Source: Membranipora membranacea
Lineage: Eukaryota; Bryozoa; Gymnolaemata; Cheilostomatida; Membraniporidae
DNA: 64,000 bases
Reading direction: 5' to 3'
NCBI GenBank assembly: GCA_914767715.1
Contig: OU612067.1
Span: 18,667,001-18,731,000, forward strand
The position numbers and the translations under genes were made by a program. The notes under the pieces were generated by a model, which was not told the DNA's origin, searched no databases, and was given only the letters and a program-made list of their open reading frames with translations. Below, piece by piece: positions 13,237 to 26,300 of this stretch (positions are counted from its first letter, which is position 1; each line of letters starts with the position of its first letter).

Positions 13237-14178
13237 TCATTCATTTAGTGAACTTTCCCGCTCTGCTCCCTCTGAAGGGACGGATCGGAACGGGCTAACT
13301 GACCCTCTATTTTTGTGAAGCTGATCACGAAAGTGTCTCAGGCTAATATGGTAAATCATGGTGCTCATACAGCTGTTTGAGAGTACTATGTTATTCATCA
13401 CATAGAACGTCCAGCTGGGCGTCTTCGGGCCGAGAATGGCAGCGATTATAGCGTACAGTACAGTGGGTAACCAGCAGCTGTAGTAGATACCTACAGTCAG
13501 ACTGGTGACCTTGATAGCTCTCACAATCCGCTGCCGCTGTCTCGAACAGCTCTCCAGTTTTATTATCTTACGGATCATGATTAAATGTGTGACAAACTCA
13601 ATAACTAAGGGTATAATGATAAAGATTAGCCCTGACGAGGCTAGTAAACGTCTATCAGCTAAGTAAGAGCATCGGGCCAAATATGGCGAGAATAATATAG
13701 GCCGTTTTTCAATATAGAGAATGCCGACAGGTATCACTATCGGTAAAATGTAACACGCTGCTATTATACCTGAAATAACAAATTTGGATGTTCTTTTAGT
13801 GCTGAAGGCTCGGTGCTGCAAGGGCTTTGTGATAGAGAGGCACTTCTCAATACACATGCAACTATGTATCCATGAAGTGGATCCGAGTGTGTTAACGAAA
13901 CTTACACCCAGCAAATCACAAAGTCCTTCTGTAAGCCATATACTACCATTAAGAGTGGTCAGAGCCATAGCTCCAGATGGAATCAATGTCATTAGGTCTG
14001 CAAAGGCAAGACCTATCATCAGATAGTGCTGAAATTGGAGTCTCTCCATTCCTTTAAACGTCACCAGCACAACAATATTGTTTGCAATAATTCCACAGAA
14101 AATTGAGAACGGGAAGATCCCAATCACAGTTGGCAAAGCGGAGAAATGCTGTGTCCATACTGAGGTATTGTCACCCAT
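13237..14178 (-). CDS. Class A (rhodopsin-like) GPCR, orphan
   Basis: Seven-transmembrane receptor of 313 residues encoded in one coding exon. Visible landmarks are an N-glycosylation site near residue 4, TM1 with IANNIVVLV, TM2 LAFADLM with D61, Cys87 at the top of TM3 pairing with Cys170 in loop 2, and CWLP at 235-238 in TM6. TM7 has NSCMSTMIY in the NPxxY position, and helix 8 is SLRHFRDQL. The usual DRY motif is replaced by E111-K-C, and NPxxY lacks its proline. The start is the ATG at 14176-14178, 12 bases after an acceptor TTTTGCAG at 14191, so a non-coding upstream exon is likely. The same frame stays open to an ATG at 14265, which would need the unspliced form. The ligand cannot be told from sequence. 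Confidence 0.85.
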   Translation of the reverse strand: MGDNTSVWTQHFSALPTVIGIFPFSIFCGIIANNIVVLVTFKGMERLQFQHYLMIGLAFADLMTLIPSGAMALTTLNGSIWLTEGLCDLLGVSFVNTLGSTSWIHSCMCIEKCLSITKPLQHRAFSTKRTSKFVISGIIAACYILPIVIPVGILYIEKRPILFSPYLARCSYLADRRLLASSGLIFIIIPLVIEFVTHLIMIRKIIKLESCSRQRQRIVRAIKVTSLTVGIYYSCWLPTVLYAIIAAILGPKTPSWTFYVMNNIVLSNSCMSTMIYHISLRHFRDQLHKNRGSVSPFRSVPSEGAERESSLNE

Positions 14179-14193
14179 CTTTGGAATTTCCTG

Positions 14194-15700
14194 CAAAAGA
14201 GAAGTAAATTGTGAATGGAAGAGAATACATGTTAATTGCAGAAAGGTAAAATTTGTGAATTTCACAACTAAAATCTATAAGTTACAAATATACATTTGGA
14301 GAACCAGCTCAAATCCTAAAAAATGATTCAATTGATTAAATAACAGCAAATAGTTTTATAGATTTATCATTATTGTGTCTTTGCAATAAAACCATCACCA
14401 TCGGTTAAATTTGATTATAATCGAGAAAACATTGTTCCTTTTTTGCCATCTGTTTTTCCCAATATCTTCTCTCATCTGAATCATGAGCAGCTGTTGTTTG
14501 ACATGGAAATAGCACAAATTGGTACAAAAATAGTACATACTACATACAGAGTATTCAATTCCTAAGTAGATAACTGTAGGCCTATTCTCTTCAATGTCTT
14601 CACCAATAGATATTTTCCTCCTTTTTATTCCATTATATACTTGGCAGCACAGCTATGAGAATACTTGGTGCTTTGCCCACGCTCCCCTTCACATGGTATA
14701 TGAATTACTATATATTGATCGTGTTACTGAAAATTGATTATGGTTGTTGAAAGTGTTACAATGTGTGAAATGTGCCTCATGTTCGAGGTGAGATAGGGTG
14801 TCAGGCTGACACCTCTCCAGCGAGCAGCGTAATAGTAACTATTTGTTGGTTAATGAAGTCAATGTTTGTATCCAAGGCTACTCTGTGTTATTGTCCTGGG
14901 ATGAGAAGAGTCATCGTCCCAATATCAAACAAGATCTTTGTAACTACTTGTGTATGAGTAACTGTGGTCACCATTTTAGACAGCATTTTACTGGACATCA
15001 ACATCTTATAGATAGGAGTAATCACCATACAGAAATTTGTATGCTTATAACTGTATTTGTATGGGCTCTGAGTCTGACATCGACTCTCCCTCCTTGTTAA
15101 TCTATAGCCGCGAGAGTAATGTCACCCACATGTCCATTCAGGACACAATTTGCTTATTTTGAAATTGAGAGATCTCCCTCTGCAACACAGTATATTGGTA
15201 AAAGTACGCTACACCTTGGTGTTGTTCAAACTGAAATCATCCCTGGGGAAGAGTTACGTTAACACAATCACGAAACATGATCATGCATCATGGATCTAAT
15301 AAACAGCATTCTGACCAGATGACCATGAGGTCTCTTACAATTGATGTTCAGTATCCTAATTGTAAATTGTGGTGAGAAGTGTCATACTATCGCAGTTTGC
15401 GCGTCACACTATTGGTTTGCTGACGAGGCTTGCAATTTAAAATAGAAAAATTAAGGTATAGGCTTTTAGGCATCTGGCTATCTGCCATATATATCATAAT
15501 GACGTCATAGTTTATAAATTTCACTACCTGCTACATTGCTGGCACAAACACTCTTTGTTTTATTTGAATAATTGATTTTATCAATTTGCATAATCTAATA
15601 ATCTTCTAATTTTTGGTTTGCGTTTTCTGCTATTCATGTTTTTGATCATCATTTGAAACATTCTAATTGTCGATGACAACATAAGTATTATGTATGTATG

Positions 15701-15731
<31 letters not shown>

Positions 15732-16418
15732 TGTATTATACTCCTCATTCCTCAGGCATCAAGGCATGTTGTTTGCCAAGTGCCTATATCCATTAATTAA
15801 TCACAGGTTGGCTACGTCGCACCCTCAAAGCATACTTTATTGCTCAAACACAGTGCCTATGAGGTGCCGCGCGATGCATGGCCACTGCTGGTGTGCAGCA
15901 CAGTGTGTAACAGTGTAACATCTTTCACGGGACTCTAAACTACTGTCATCTACATTTAGTCATGACTGTTAGGAATGTGTGCATTGATATTAATATGAAT
16001 GTAATGAATATATCAGTGGATCTGGGTATTATAAATCATAGCGAGATTTCTAAAGTGAAATTTAGTATTTAGTATCTTGAGTAGAAAAGTGAAAATAATT
16101 ATGCTTTAAAGAACAGAGTAAAAAAAAAACTGATATTCGAAATAAAAAAAATAGTAATGAGGAGAAAAAGAGAGTCAGACCATATACGGCTGGAGAAGGA
16201 ATGTTATATGAGATAATCATACATTACAACAGATAACTCTAAAATGAGGCGGAAGTCGTCAGAAAACTGATATAATAGAGTTTCAAAGCAGCTGTAATAA
16301 AAAGTTCAAGCTTTAACGAATGTTGGTTTATATTCCACATGGACCAGATGGTAGGGTAGAGATCATCAGCAGTTCCATATCGGTATCAGATCTTCAACAA
16401 GAGATTCATAGGTTTACC
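14194..16418. other. Gap between GPCR 5' side and arylsulfatase 3' end
   Basis: No convincing exon. Positions 15690-15732 hold a TATG/TA microsatellite. The open frame at 14843-15100 on the plus strand has no recognisable domain. The arylsulfatase 3' UTR and the GPCR upstream exon(s) are expected here but their borders cannot be fixed. Confidence 0.4.
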
Positions 16419-19400
16419 CTAATTGACTGGATCTTTATCAAGCCAGTCGGTCCAGTGACCGTTGTGATATTTAGGGAATGCTGCGGGGTCGGCAGGTTTA
16501 TTCCTTGGAGGTTGAGCTGCATTGTTAAATGCCATCAACCGATCATAGAGCATCTCACCGATGGCAGGTTGAAGCGATGCTATGTTATTGTATTCACATG
16601 GATCATCGAGTATATCGAATAAGCAGTATTTGTCTCCCTTGTTACAGGCAGGTAGAGAGGAGTTACGCTCTCCACACGAAATATAAGGGAACTGATTCTC
16701 ACTCTCAGGTATATACTTCTCCTCAGGGTACCACCCATTCATGTTCCATTTGCAACAAATCTATAGAAGAAAGCAAAAAAAACATCTTATGCCGGGTGTC
16801 TGTCAATTGTAGTTATTCCTAATAAATGTTTCTATTTTTACAGCTCTCTCCTCTTTCTGTAAAAATGGTAATCTTTAAATAATTTGTTTAAAATACCCTG
16901 GTAATTGAATGGTAAATTTTAGATGAAGCCCATTTAACATCTGTTACTGAGGGAACTGATTTTCAAATAAGGGTGAAAATAAAGTCCTAACATAATTGAT
17001 AGAAAAATCTGCTTATATGACTCTGGTATGATTATTAAAATGGCGTTTATAATCCCATTTCTGTACTCCATACATCAGAGGAATGATCGGAAATACTGAC
17101 AGGTGTTCTTTATGCTAGTATGAGAGTCAAAATGATCAACGATATTAGTTATTAGTCCCCGCAAGTAAGTTGAACACTCGTATCTGTTTTGGTGATGCTC
17201 AGAGGATTGGCTGGTAAATATTTTGTAGCAAAGTTTGTGTTTTCCTCTTTATGCTTGACAGCCTGTTTGGGTATTATAAAAAAACGTTGGTGTTGTTAGA
17301 TGAAAATTATCATACATACCAGTAACTTGTAGTTGCCATATCTGATAGCCCCGATTCCATCGACATAGTTGTGAATGACCTCTTTACGAGGGGAGGGGAC
17401 GTCATTCTGTATTGTACTCCACTGATCTACCCCGTAATACTCTACATTAGGAGGCAACTTCTCACCTGCAACATATTCCACGTCAGCATTGAGTACACAA
17501 ATATACATATATAAATGATACACAAATATGAATGATAGATAATACAAATAGTACTTCTTTGTTTATGATAGAGCCAGTTTTCTGCCAGTATCATGTAAAT
17601 AATGATAACGTCAAACATTGAATCAGGCACCTACTTTATAGTCAAAAACTCACGAATATAAAGACTAACATCGGTATTGATGTTAGTGTTTCTATAGTAG
17701 CGGGTCTTGTTTTGACAAAAAAGCTATTTGTGCCAAGGACTAATTCAGCCTTCAAAAGTTTTGAAAATATGAATTGCAGTGCTTAGTTATTTACTTACTT
17801 AGTTACATTTATCAAAGTGATGGAAAAATGCAAAACTTCTGATATGGTGTTGATATTCTGTACTTCATTTATCCCACATCCACATGTCTTACCGATAGCA
17901 GTCATGAGAGTAGGTAGCCAATCAGAGACATGCATAAGATGATGAGAAGTAGTTCCTGGGTTCTTCAGAAGAGGACTGTGTATAAATGAGACGGCACGTA
18001 CACCTCCCTCCCAGTTTGTATACTTGCAACCTCTGAAAACAAGATGAAAGCATTGTGTCAAGCAGGCAGGAAGGTATGCCTCCAAAGCAAATATCCAGAC
18101 AAGCACTCAAATTGGGAAGAAAAATGCTTATGAGTGAAGTGCTGTACTTATCAATGCTTGCTACAACAGAAGCTCACTCAGCATTCACATCCAGCACAGC
18201 CTGGGAAGATATCATAAAACAATCATTGTAAAGGGTGCCAAACAAATTTAACTCAGACATGATGTTAAGTCATCCTTGTCAGAAGCAAAGCTCTGGTCAC
18301 ATGAAAACGTTGTAACTTTGCAAGTCTAAATCATTGATCATTGTTATTTGAGTTAAACAAATCAAGGAGCAACAGACTGTTACTCCTTGGACTAATAAAT
18401 CATGACTTGAGACCACAAACTCTACTTCATCACTCCTTACTGTACCTTAGAGGGAAGTTGGAAGCATAGTTTGAGCTGAAGCCATCCACAGGACCGCCAT
18501 TATCAGTAGTGAACACAATGATAGAGTTGTTATACATTCCTGTCTGTATCAGCGCTGATGTCAGATTCCCAATAGTATCATCTAACACTGACAGCATAGC
18601 TGAAACAGAAGTAACATATTAAGGGTACATGAACCAACTTTCATAATTTGGTCCCAATTATTTATCAGAGACTAAATTTTTAGGAATTTTTCTAGACATA
18701 GTTTTGCAGCAAAAACAATCCATTATGGGCCTTCTCTTTTTTATGCAAAAGGAGGATTCTGTATTTCAAACTGGCTAATTTATTGTGATACTTGGTAGAT
18801 CAAGTTTGATACAAAGCTTGAATGAGAGGGAGCAACTCCAAATTCATGTGAATTGGATCATTATTTATCTAAAATAACTACCTAATGGCTAAAATCTGAA
18901 TATTGAGTGCTTTTCACGACAGCTTAAAAGTTTAAGAGATTTTGACCTTTTAGCTATCAGCGCATGAATCTACCATGATAAAGTATAAATTAGATTAGAG
19001 CTGTACTGATACAAGCATAGTAACCTGTAATCACAATCAAAGAGTATATAATTTACATAGATTTTACTAGCTATAATATATGATACTTACCACAATATCT
19101 TCTTCTTCCATCATGTTTGATAAAGCTGAACTTATCCAGATATTCCTGGGGGGCCTTAAGAGGCTGAGGAGCTATACCATTATGGACAGCTTGGTGAGGA
19201 AGGTAGAGGAAAAACGGCTGTTAATAAATGAAAAACAGGCGCAATTGTCAAAAAACATCAGTCTGGAAATAATTCTACTTGCCAAACATATTGTTTGAAG
19301 CTTTGTTTCCCTTGATTGGATGCCCACCATTACCATTTCATAATAATACATATAAAATAAAGTCAAATCTAAGTAAGAGAGACTTGACAAACTAGTAGAT

Positions 19401-21295
19401 AATTGGTACCTTGGATTGGTTATGACTTTTGATAAGCTCAATGGCCTTGTTGTTGAACAGTTCTGTACCATAAGTACCATTGTAACCGGTAGCTACCTTC
19501 ATATTATCCCAGAAATCTAGTCCAATCTGAGCATTACTCTTACCCTGTAAATAAGCATGGTGGTTATGATGTATTGTTGTCCCTGTGGGAATAAGGGGGA
19601 TGCATTGCTCAGGTGTTCTATCGACTCAAACCAACAGAGGATCGCATAAAGCCGGTGTGTTAATGGTGTGGAAGAATAACCTTTCTTTTTAACAGAGCAT
19701 CACAGGTGTATGTTTTGAAATCATTATCAACCAAATTATATCCTATCTTCCTGGTTTGAAGAGTGTATCAAACAAGTTTTAGATGAATTATCCCTCTGAG
19801 CTGGTGAAGCACCATAGTGGCAACCTTTGCTCTTTGTTGATCTACTAAAACATCAAATATGAAAGGTATCATTTCAATAAAATCCAATCCAATGCAATGC
19901 AACTCACAGTAGAGCCCATGTTTTCATGTGAGAAGTAATCTGTCTTGTCACTCCAAAATCCAAAATGGGTGTCAAAGCCTCTATAAGTGGGAGTGTAATA
20001 TCGGGTAGACATGCCAAGGTGCCACTGCAAATACATGGTAAAATCATATGTCAATTACAGTGGGATTATCACACTGAGCCAAAACTAATAGAAACAACTT
20101 GATGGTTTTTGGCTGGTCATGGTATGAGTTATAAGTAGGATCTCAGTTGGTTAGGGCGCCGGTCCTTTAGCATGCAAATTTTGAAGGTTGTGGGTTTGAA
20201 CCCACTGCAATTCATCGACTACTGGGGTTTGGTTGGCCCACTGGTGTGCTCTGACCTGCCTACGAACAGAGAACAACCTGGGGTAGAAATTGTGGCAACT
20301 ATTATTTCGCCGCCCATGCGTGTGATAAGACAATTTAAATTTAGTGAACTATTTGTAATCAATTGATCTGTCTGAGGGAGCCTTTTACAATATTGTTATC
20401 TCTTAAAATTGAGGGAGTCTTGTTTACGGCCATAAAACTAACCTTCCCAACCATGTGAGTGGCGTAGCCAAACCTCTTTAGATATTGAGGGAAGATTGTC
20501 TCATTTAGGCCGAGTCCCCATGGTTCTGTTGGGAATGTGACGCCTCGCTGCAATCCCAGCTGCATAGGATGACGTCCTGTCATGAGTGACGCTCTAGACG
20601 GTGTGCAGACATTAGGAGTATAGTGCTGATCCATTAATACACCATTGTGAGCCAGCCAGTCCAGATGTGGAGTAGGAACTTGATCACCTCCATGGAAACC
20701 TGCATCCGTATATCCCTGGTAATTAATTGTAATAAATACTGAATTATACTCGTAGGACTATAGCCCTCTCCCATAAACATATTAATACTCACTTATATGT
20801 ATAGTATTTATATGTATATAGTATATCTTCTTATTGATTATTGGCCAAACTTAAATTTTACTTTTAACTGTTTGGAAACAGCAAATAATCCCTGTGGAAA
20901 AATCAAATCCTAATATTCCGTATCTGCCAATGAATGACAGCTTGCAACAACGAAATATTCCTAAATTTTCATTCTGAAATAACGTATTGTAACATGATCC
21001 TCTGCATAATCTTTGAATTTGCTTGAGAGACTTTCCGCTGCTTTCACGCCAATAAAATTTGAGACAGAAAATAATTTAAGTGTTCTCAGAGCCTAAAATA
21101 CGTATTCCATTGCTAATCTAAATGATGACATGCTATTATTACAGATCAGCTTTAATAGAAACCAGCCAGTGTATGATTGAAGTTTACCATGTCATCAGCT
21201 ACTATGATGATTATGTTTGGTTTGTTGGCGACACACTCCATCGGGTTCAGCATACCAGTCACCATCATGAGCCATAAACACCATCTGGAAGCCAT
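16419..21295 (-). CDS. Arylsulfatase B-like secreted/lysosomal sulfatase
   Basis: Hydrolyses sulfate esters, in this family typically on glycosaminoglycans. Nine coding exons on the minus strand: 21188-21295, 20443-20715, 19908-20024, 19410-19544, 19091-19217, 18446-18599, 17893-18032, 17320-17465 and 16419-16760. The phases close to 513 residues. There is a signal peptide at residues 1-23, metal ligands in VADDM (D34, D35), and the formylglycine motif CTPSR with the modified Cys at 73. The VGK-WHLGM block spans the exon 2/3 junction, PHQAVH has His near 219, and FTTDNGG has D286 and N287. [10 protein letters not shown] and HVSDWLPTL follow. All catalytic residues I can place are intact. Arylsulfatases B, I and J share these features, so the exact orthology is open. 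A SINE sits in intron 2. A likely 5' UTR exon ends at a donor near 22094. Confidence 0.93.
20134..20345 (+). mobile_element. tRNA-derived SINE, copy 1
   Basis: A tRNA-like head with box A (TTGGTTAGGGCGCC) and box B (GGTTTGAACCC) is followed by a tRNA-unrelated body shared with the copy at 32140. Shared parts include CATCGACTA, a GGGGTT-GGTTGG block and AACAGAGA-CAACCTGG. It lies in arylsulfatase intron 2, on the strand opposite to the gene. Confidence 0.75.
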
Positions 21296-23379
21296 CTCGC
21301 CAAATCACTGCTTCCCATTAGCGTATAAGATAGCCTATGGATAGTAAGCATAAGTGTCTGTAATATAACTTTCTTACAACTCAAATATCGCCTTTCAAAC
21401 AGGGAAAGAGTTGACATAAATGCAGGTCAGCTTTTCAGCGTTTTTGAAATTGATGACTCCTTAATTGCATTATCCAGAATAATGAAAAATGCAACTTATC
21501 GACGAGGATGGACGGTAACTGGAATTGATGGGTTATGATCAGTAGATCACTGCTCGGTGCAAACTGCTTGCCAGGAGCTCATGAAATAACCCTAGGTAGT
21601 ACTTGAGACCTCAGGTATCTAGATTAATTTTAGTGCGCCCCTGGCGGTTTGCAACAGACACAGTCCATTCAATTTGTTACTTTGATCAAATAGTCTGAGT
21701 CTGTAAAACTCCAAATAATGACTACTACCTACTGCATATGCATCTGCCCTCACTAGTGTTACAGAGCAATAAACCGAGTACTTTATCACACAAGTCCATG
21801 ATCAGCCAACCCATATACAGGCAAATGAGGAAAATTCCACAGTGGAGTGACAGCCACAGAGCAATGAACTTCAAGTTCATTGCACAGAGTGAGTGAGTAA
21901 TAGCAGCTTTATTATCAATTCAATCAATCAAATCCAATAAGATGTCACATATGCATAGCCTTTATTATTGTTATATAGGATGTCACCAAGATGTCACTAA
22001 CTCAAGGGCCAATGATCATTGATTCCTTCAATAATCCATGGATTTTAATGAATGTAGATAGATAAGATAATAAAATAGTAGTTTCCACTTACCTTGAATC
22101 TGCCTGTGCTAATAGGCCTATATCTTTCAGCTGGTGTGTAGTGTAGCTCTAGCCTGTAAACTTGTGAATTATTTCATTTCCTCAGTAATTATGTTATGAG
22201 ACACCTCCTCTCATTGGTTCTTTACTCTCATAGACCGAGTTTCATCAATATTCATTGGGTTGTCTACACAATAAAAAGTAGAAGACAATGCCAGGAGTAA
22301 TATACCACCTTAAGTCATTACAGAAAATCTGTAATAATTACTAATTAGCCTTGTTGATGGGGCCGATCTGCTTGATTATGCAAGGACTCAATATCCAATG
22401 ATTCTTGTGGTGAAGGATAAATGGGGATTGTCGCAGCAAGAATAAAATGCTCGAAATTTCTTTCGCTGATTACTGCAATTCATTTTTGACCATCACTACA
22501 GTGAGCATATGAATATTTTTATGCTTTTGATTACTACTAACCTGGTGACCCCTGGTTGCCAAAATCTATGCATGTGCCATTAATTGGTGTTTCAGGAACA
22601 ATACGCTAAGCACAGTCATATTGTTTCCAAAATTATCATCAACAATACCAAGGAAGAATATTATCAGAGCCAATACATTAACACACCCTTAAGGTGCTGT
22701 TGATGGAAACAAACTTTGTGGTTGAGATTACCCGTGTGACTCAGCATTTAAATTTAAATTTTCCTCTTCATTGATAAATGACCTCCATCTCATGTGAAGG
22801 TGAGAATGCCCACCATCTGAAAAATAATCAATTATATTTCCTCTGTAATGATAATGTTCGACAATGTTGTCTATGATTTACACTTTTACTCATATACCGA
22901 TATATATGGCTCACAATGTCAGTTAAAGAAATAATAATAATGTTATGATAAATGCAACAATATGATGAACACACTTTATAATTAAAATTAGTTAAAAAGT
23001 AGGGACTGTGGGCTTTACTTCAAATGCAGTTCCTCCAAATGCCAAAACAATAATGTGTCAAGAAAACTCCTGCCCACTGCCTTTGGGGAAAACCCATGAA
23101 TTCTGGAATTATAAGCGGGGCAGAGCCAGGGCAGGGTTTTTCTGGACCCTCGTATTTGGGGTGATGTGTGACCAAAAAAATACCTAGATACCAGAAGAAG
23201 AACCAACAGGTTGATGACTAGGACTACAAAATCAGCAACCCCCTTCTTAGATATACCTACTATCATATAAAGTCATGATAAGAACAGTACAATAAAATAC
23301 AGTACACGTTTTTTAGCAGAAACTCTTAATATGATAACACAAGTTTGTGATCAATTACAGTCATAAATTGTGTCACAAG
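21296..23379. other. Gap between arylsulfatase start and EGF gene 3' end
   Basis: On the minus strand a sequence ending ATTCAAG/GTAAGT at about 22094 has the form of a non-coding first exon for the arylsulfatase gene. A 21-bp palindromic micro-insertion is at 21862-21882. I see no other gene. Confidence 0.4.
21862..21882. mobile_element. 21-bp palindromic micro-insertion with 7-bp target duplication
   Basis: A perfect palindrome with arms CAATGAACTT/AAGTTCATTG around one base. It is flanked by perfect direct repeats CACAGAG at 21855-21861 and 21883-21889. It is the shortest member of the family. Confidence 0.75.
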
Positions 23380-26300
23380 TCATGAGGCTGGAAGACATTT
23401 GCTGCTGTCATTGTCGTAAGCATATCCATCTTTACACATTTCGTTGTTATTGAGAGCGCAGGTAAAACTACCAGGTAGATTATTACAGACATGTCTACAG
23501 CCGCCATTATCCATCAGACATTCATCTATATCTGTAACAGTAAAGCGTGACGATCAACATGTCACTCTATGGCGTAGAAGTGGTGACACAAGTCAAGGTT
23601 ATTAGCTCGTCAATGTTATTCCAAATTAATCAACTCCATATATTTTGCAAAGAGGTAATGAGATGTCACAAGTGACAGAAATGCCCTATGTAAAATGTCA
23701 CAGAGAAATGAAGGTGAAAATAAAGTGGATTTTGAAAATTCAGCAGTCAGAGCTTCAGCTTTTGTTACACTGATAACTTGCATTGCAACCTGACGGTCCT
23801 CACGGTCCTCACGGTCCTATCTCACGGTCCTCACGGTCCTATCTCACGGTCCTCACGGTCCTATCTCACGGTCCTATCTCACAGTCCTATCTCACGGTCC
23901 TATCTCACGGTCCTATCTCACGGTCCTATCTCACGGTCCTCACGGTCCTATCTCACGGTCCTATCTCACGGTCCTATCTCACGGTCCTATCTCACGGTCC
24001 TCACGGTCCTATCTCACGGTCCTATCTCACAGTCCTATCTCACGGTCCTATCTCACGGTCCTATCTCACGGTCCTATCTCACGGTCCTATCTCACGGTCC
24101 TATCTCACGGTCCTCACGGTCCTATCTCACGGTCCTATCTCACGGTCCTATCTCACGGTCCTATCTCACGGTCCTATCTCACGGTCCTATCTCACGGTCC
24201 TATCTCACGGTCCTATCTCACGGTCCTATCTCACGGTCCTATCTCACGGTCCTATCTCACGGTCCTATCTCACGGTCCTCCTTCCTCACGGTCCTATCTC
24301 ACGGTCCTATCTCACGGTCCTCACGGTCCTATCTCACGGTCCTATCTCACGGTCCTATCTCACGGTCCTATCTCACGGTCCTATCTCACGGTCCTATCTC
24401 ACGGTCCTATCTCACGGTCCTCACGGTCCTATCTCACGGTCCTATCTCACGGTCCTATCTCACGGTCCTATCTCACGGTCCTATCTCACGGTCCTATCTC
24501 ACGGTCCTATCTCACGGTCCTATCTCACGGTCCTATCTCACGGTCCTATCTCACGGTCCTATCTCACGGTCCTTCCTCACGGTCCTATCTCACGGTCCTA
24601 TCTCACGGTCCTATCTCACGGTCCTATCTCACGGTCCTATCTCACGGTCCTATCTCACGGTCCTATCTCACGGTCCTCCTTCCTCACGGTCCTATCTCAC
24701 GGTCCTATCTCACGGTCCTCACGGTCCTATCTCACGGTCCTATCTCACGGTCCTATCTCACGGTCCTATCTCACGGTCCTATCTCACGGTCCTATCTCAC
24801 GGTCCTATCTCACGGTCCTATCTCACGGTCCTATCTCACGGTCCTATCTCACGGTCCTATCTCACGGTCCTATCTCACGGTCCTATCTCACGGTCCTATC
24901 TCACGGTCCTATCTCACGGTCCTATCTCACGGTCCTATCTCACGGTCCTCACGGTCCTATCTCACGGTCCTATCTCACGGTCCTATCTCACGGTCCTATC
25001 TCACGGTCCTATCTCACGGTCCTATCTCACGGTCCTATCTCACGGTCCTATCTCACGGTCCTATCTCACGGTCCTATCTCACGGTCCTATCTCACGGTCC
25101 TATCTCACGGTCCTATCTCACGGTCCTATCTCACGGTCCTATCTCACGGTCCTATCTCACGGTCCTATCTCACGGTCCTATCTCACGGTCCTATCTCACG
25201 GTCCTATCTCACGGTCCTATCTCACGGTCCTATCTCACGGTCCTATCTCACGGTCCTATCTCACGGTCCTATCTCACGGTCCTATCTCACGGTCCTATCT
25301 CACGGTCCTATCTCACGGTCCTATCTCACGGTCCTATCTCACGGTCCTATCTCACGGTCCTATCTCACGGTCCTATCTCACGGTCCTATCTCACGGTCCT
25401 ATCTCACGGTCCTATCTCACGGTCCTATCTCACGGTCCTATCTCACGGTCCTATCTCACGGTCCTCACGGTCCTATCTCACGGTCCTATCTCACGGTCCT
25501 ATCTCACGGTCCTATCTCACGGTCCTATCTCACGGTCCTATCTCACGGTCCTATCTCACGGTCCTATCTCACGGTCCTATCTCACGGTCCTATCTCACGG
25601 TCCTATCTCACGGTCCTATCTCACGGTCCTATCTCACGGTCCTATCTCACGGTCCTCACGGTCCTATCTCACGGTCCTATCTCACGGTCCTATCTCACGG
25701 TCCTATCTCACGGTCCTATCTCACGGTCCTATCTCACGGTCCTATCTCACGGTCCTATCTCACGGTCCTATCTCACGGTCCTATCTCACGGTCCTATCTC
25801 ACGGTCCTATCTCACGGTCCTAACTCACGGTCCTATCTCACGGTCCTATCTCACGGTCCTATCTCACGGTCCTCACGGTCCTATCTCACGGTCCTATCTC
25901 ACGGTCCTATCTCACGGTCCTATCTCACGGTCCTATCTCACGGTCCTATCTCACGGTCCTATCTCACGGTCCTATCTCACGGTCCTATCTCACGGTCCTA
26001 TCTCACGGTCCTATCTCACGGTCCTATCTCACGGTCCTATCTCACGGTCCTCACGGTCCTATCTCACGGTCCTATCTCACGGTCCTATCTCACGGTCCTA
26101 TCTCACGGTCCTATCTCACGGTCCTATCTCACGGTCCTATCTCACGGTCCTCCTTCCTCACGGTCCTATCTCACGGTCCTATCTCACGGTCCTATCTCAC
26201 GGTCCTATCTCACGGTCCTATCTCACGGTCCTATCTCACGGTCCTATCTCACGGTCCTATCTCACGGTCCTATCTCACGGTCCTATCTCACGGTCCTATC

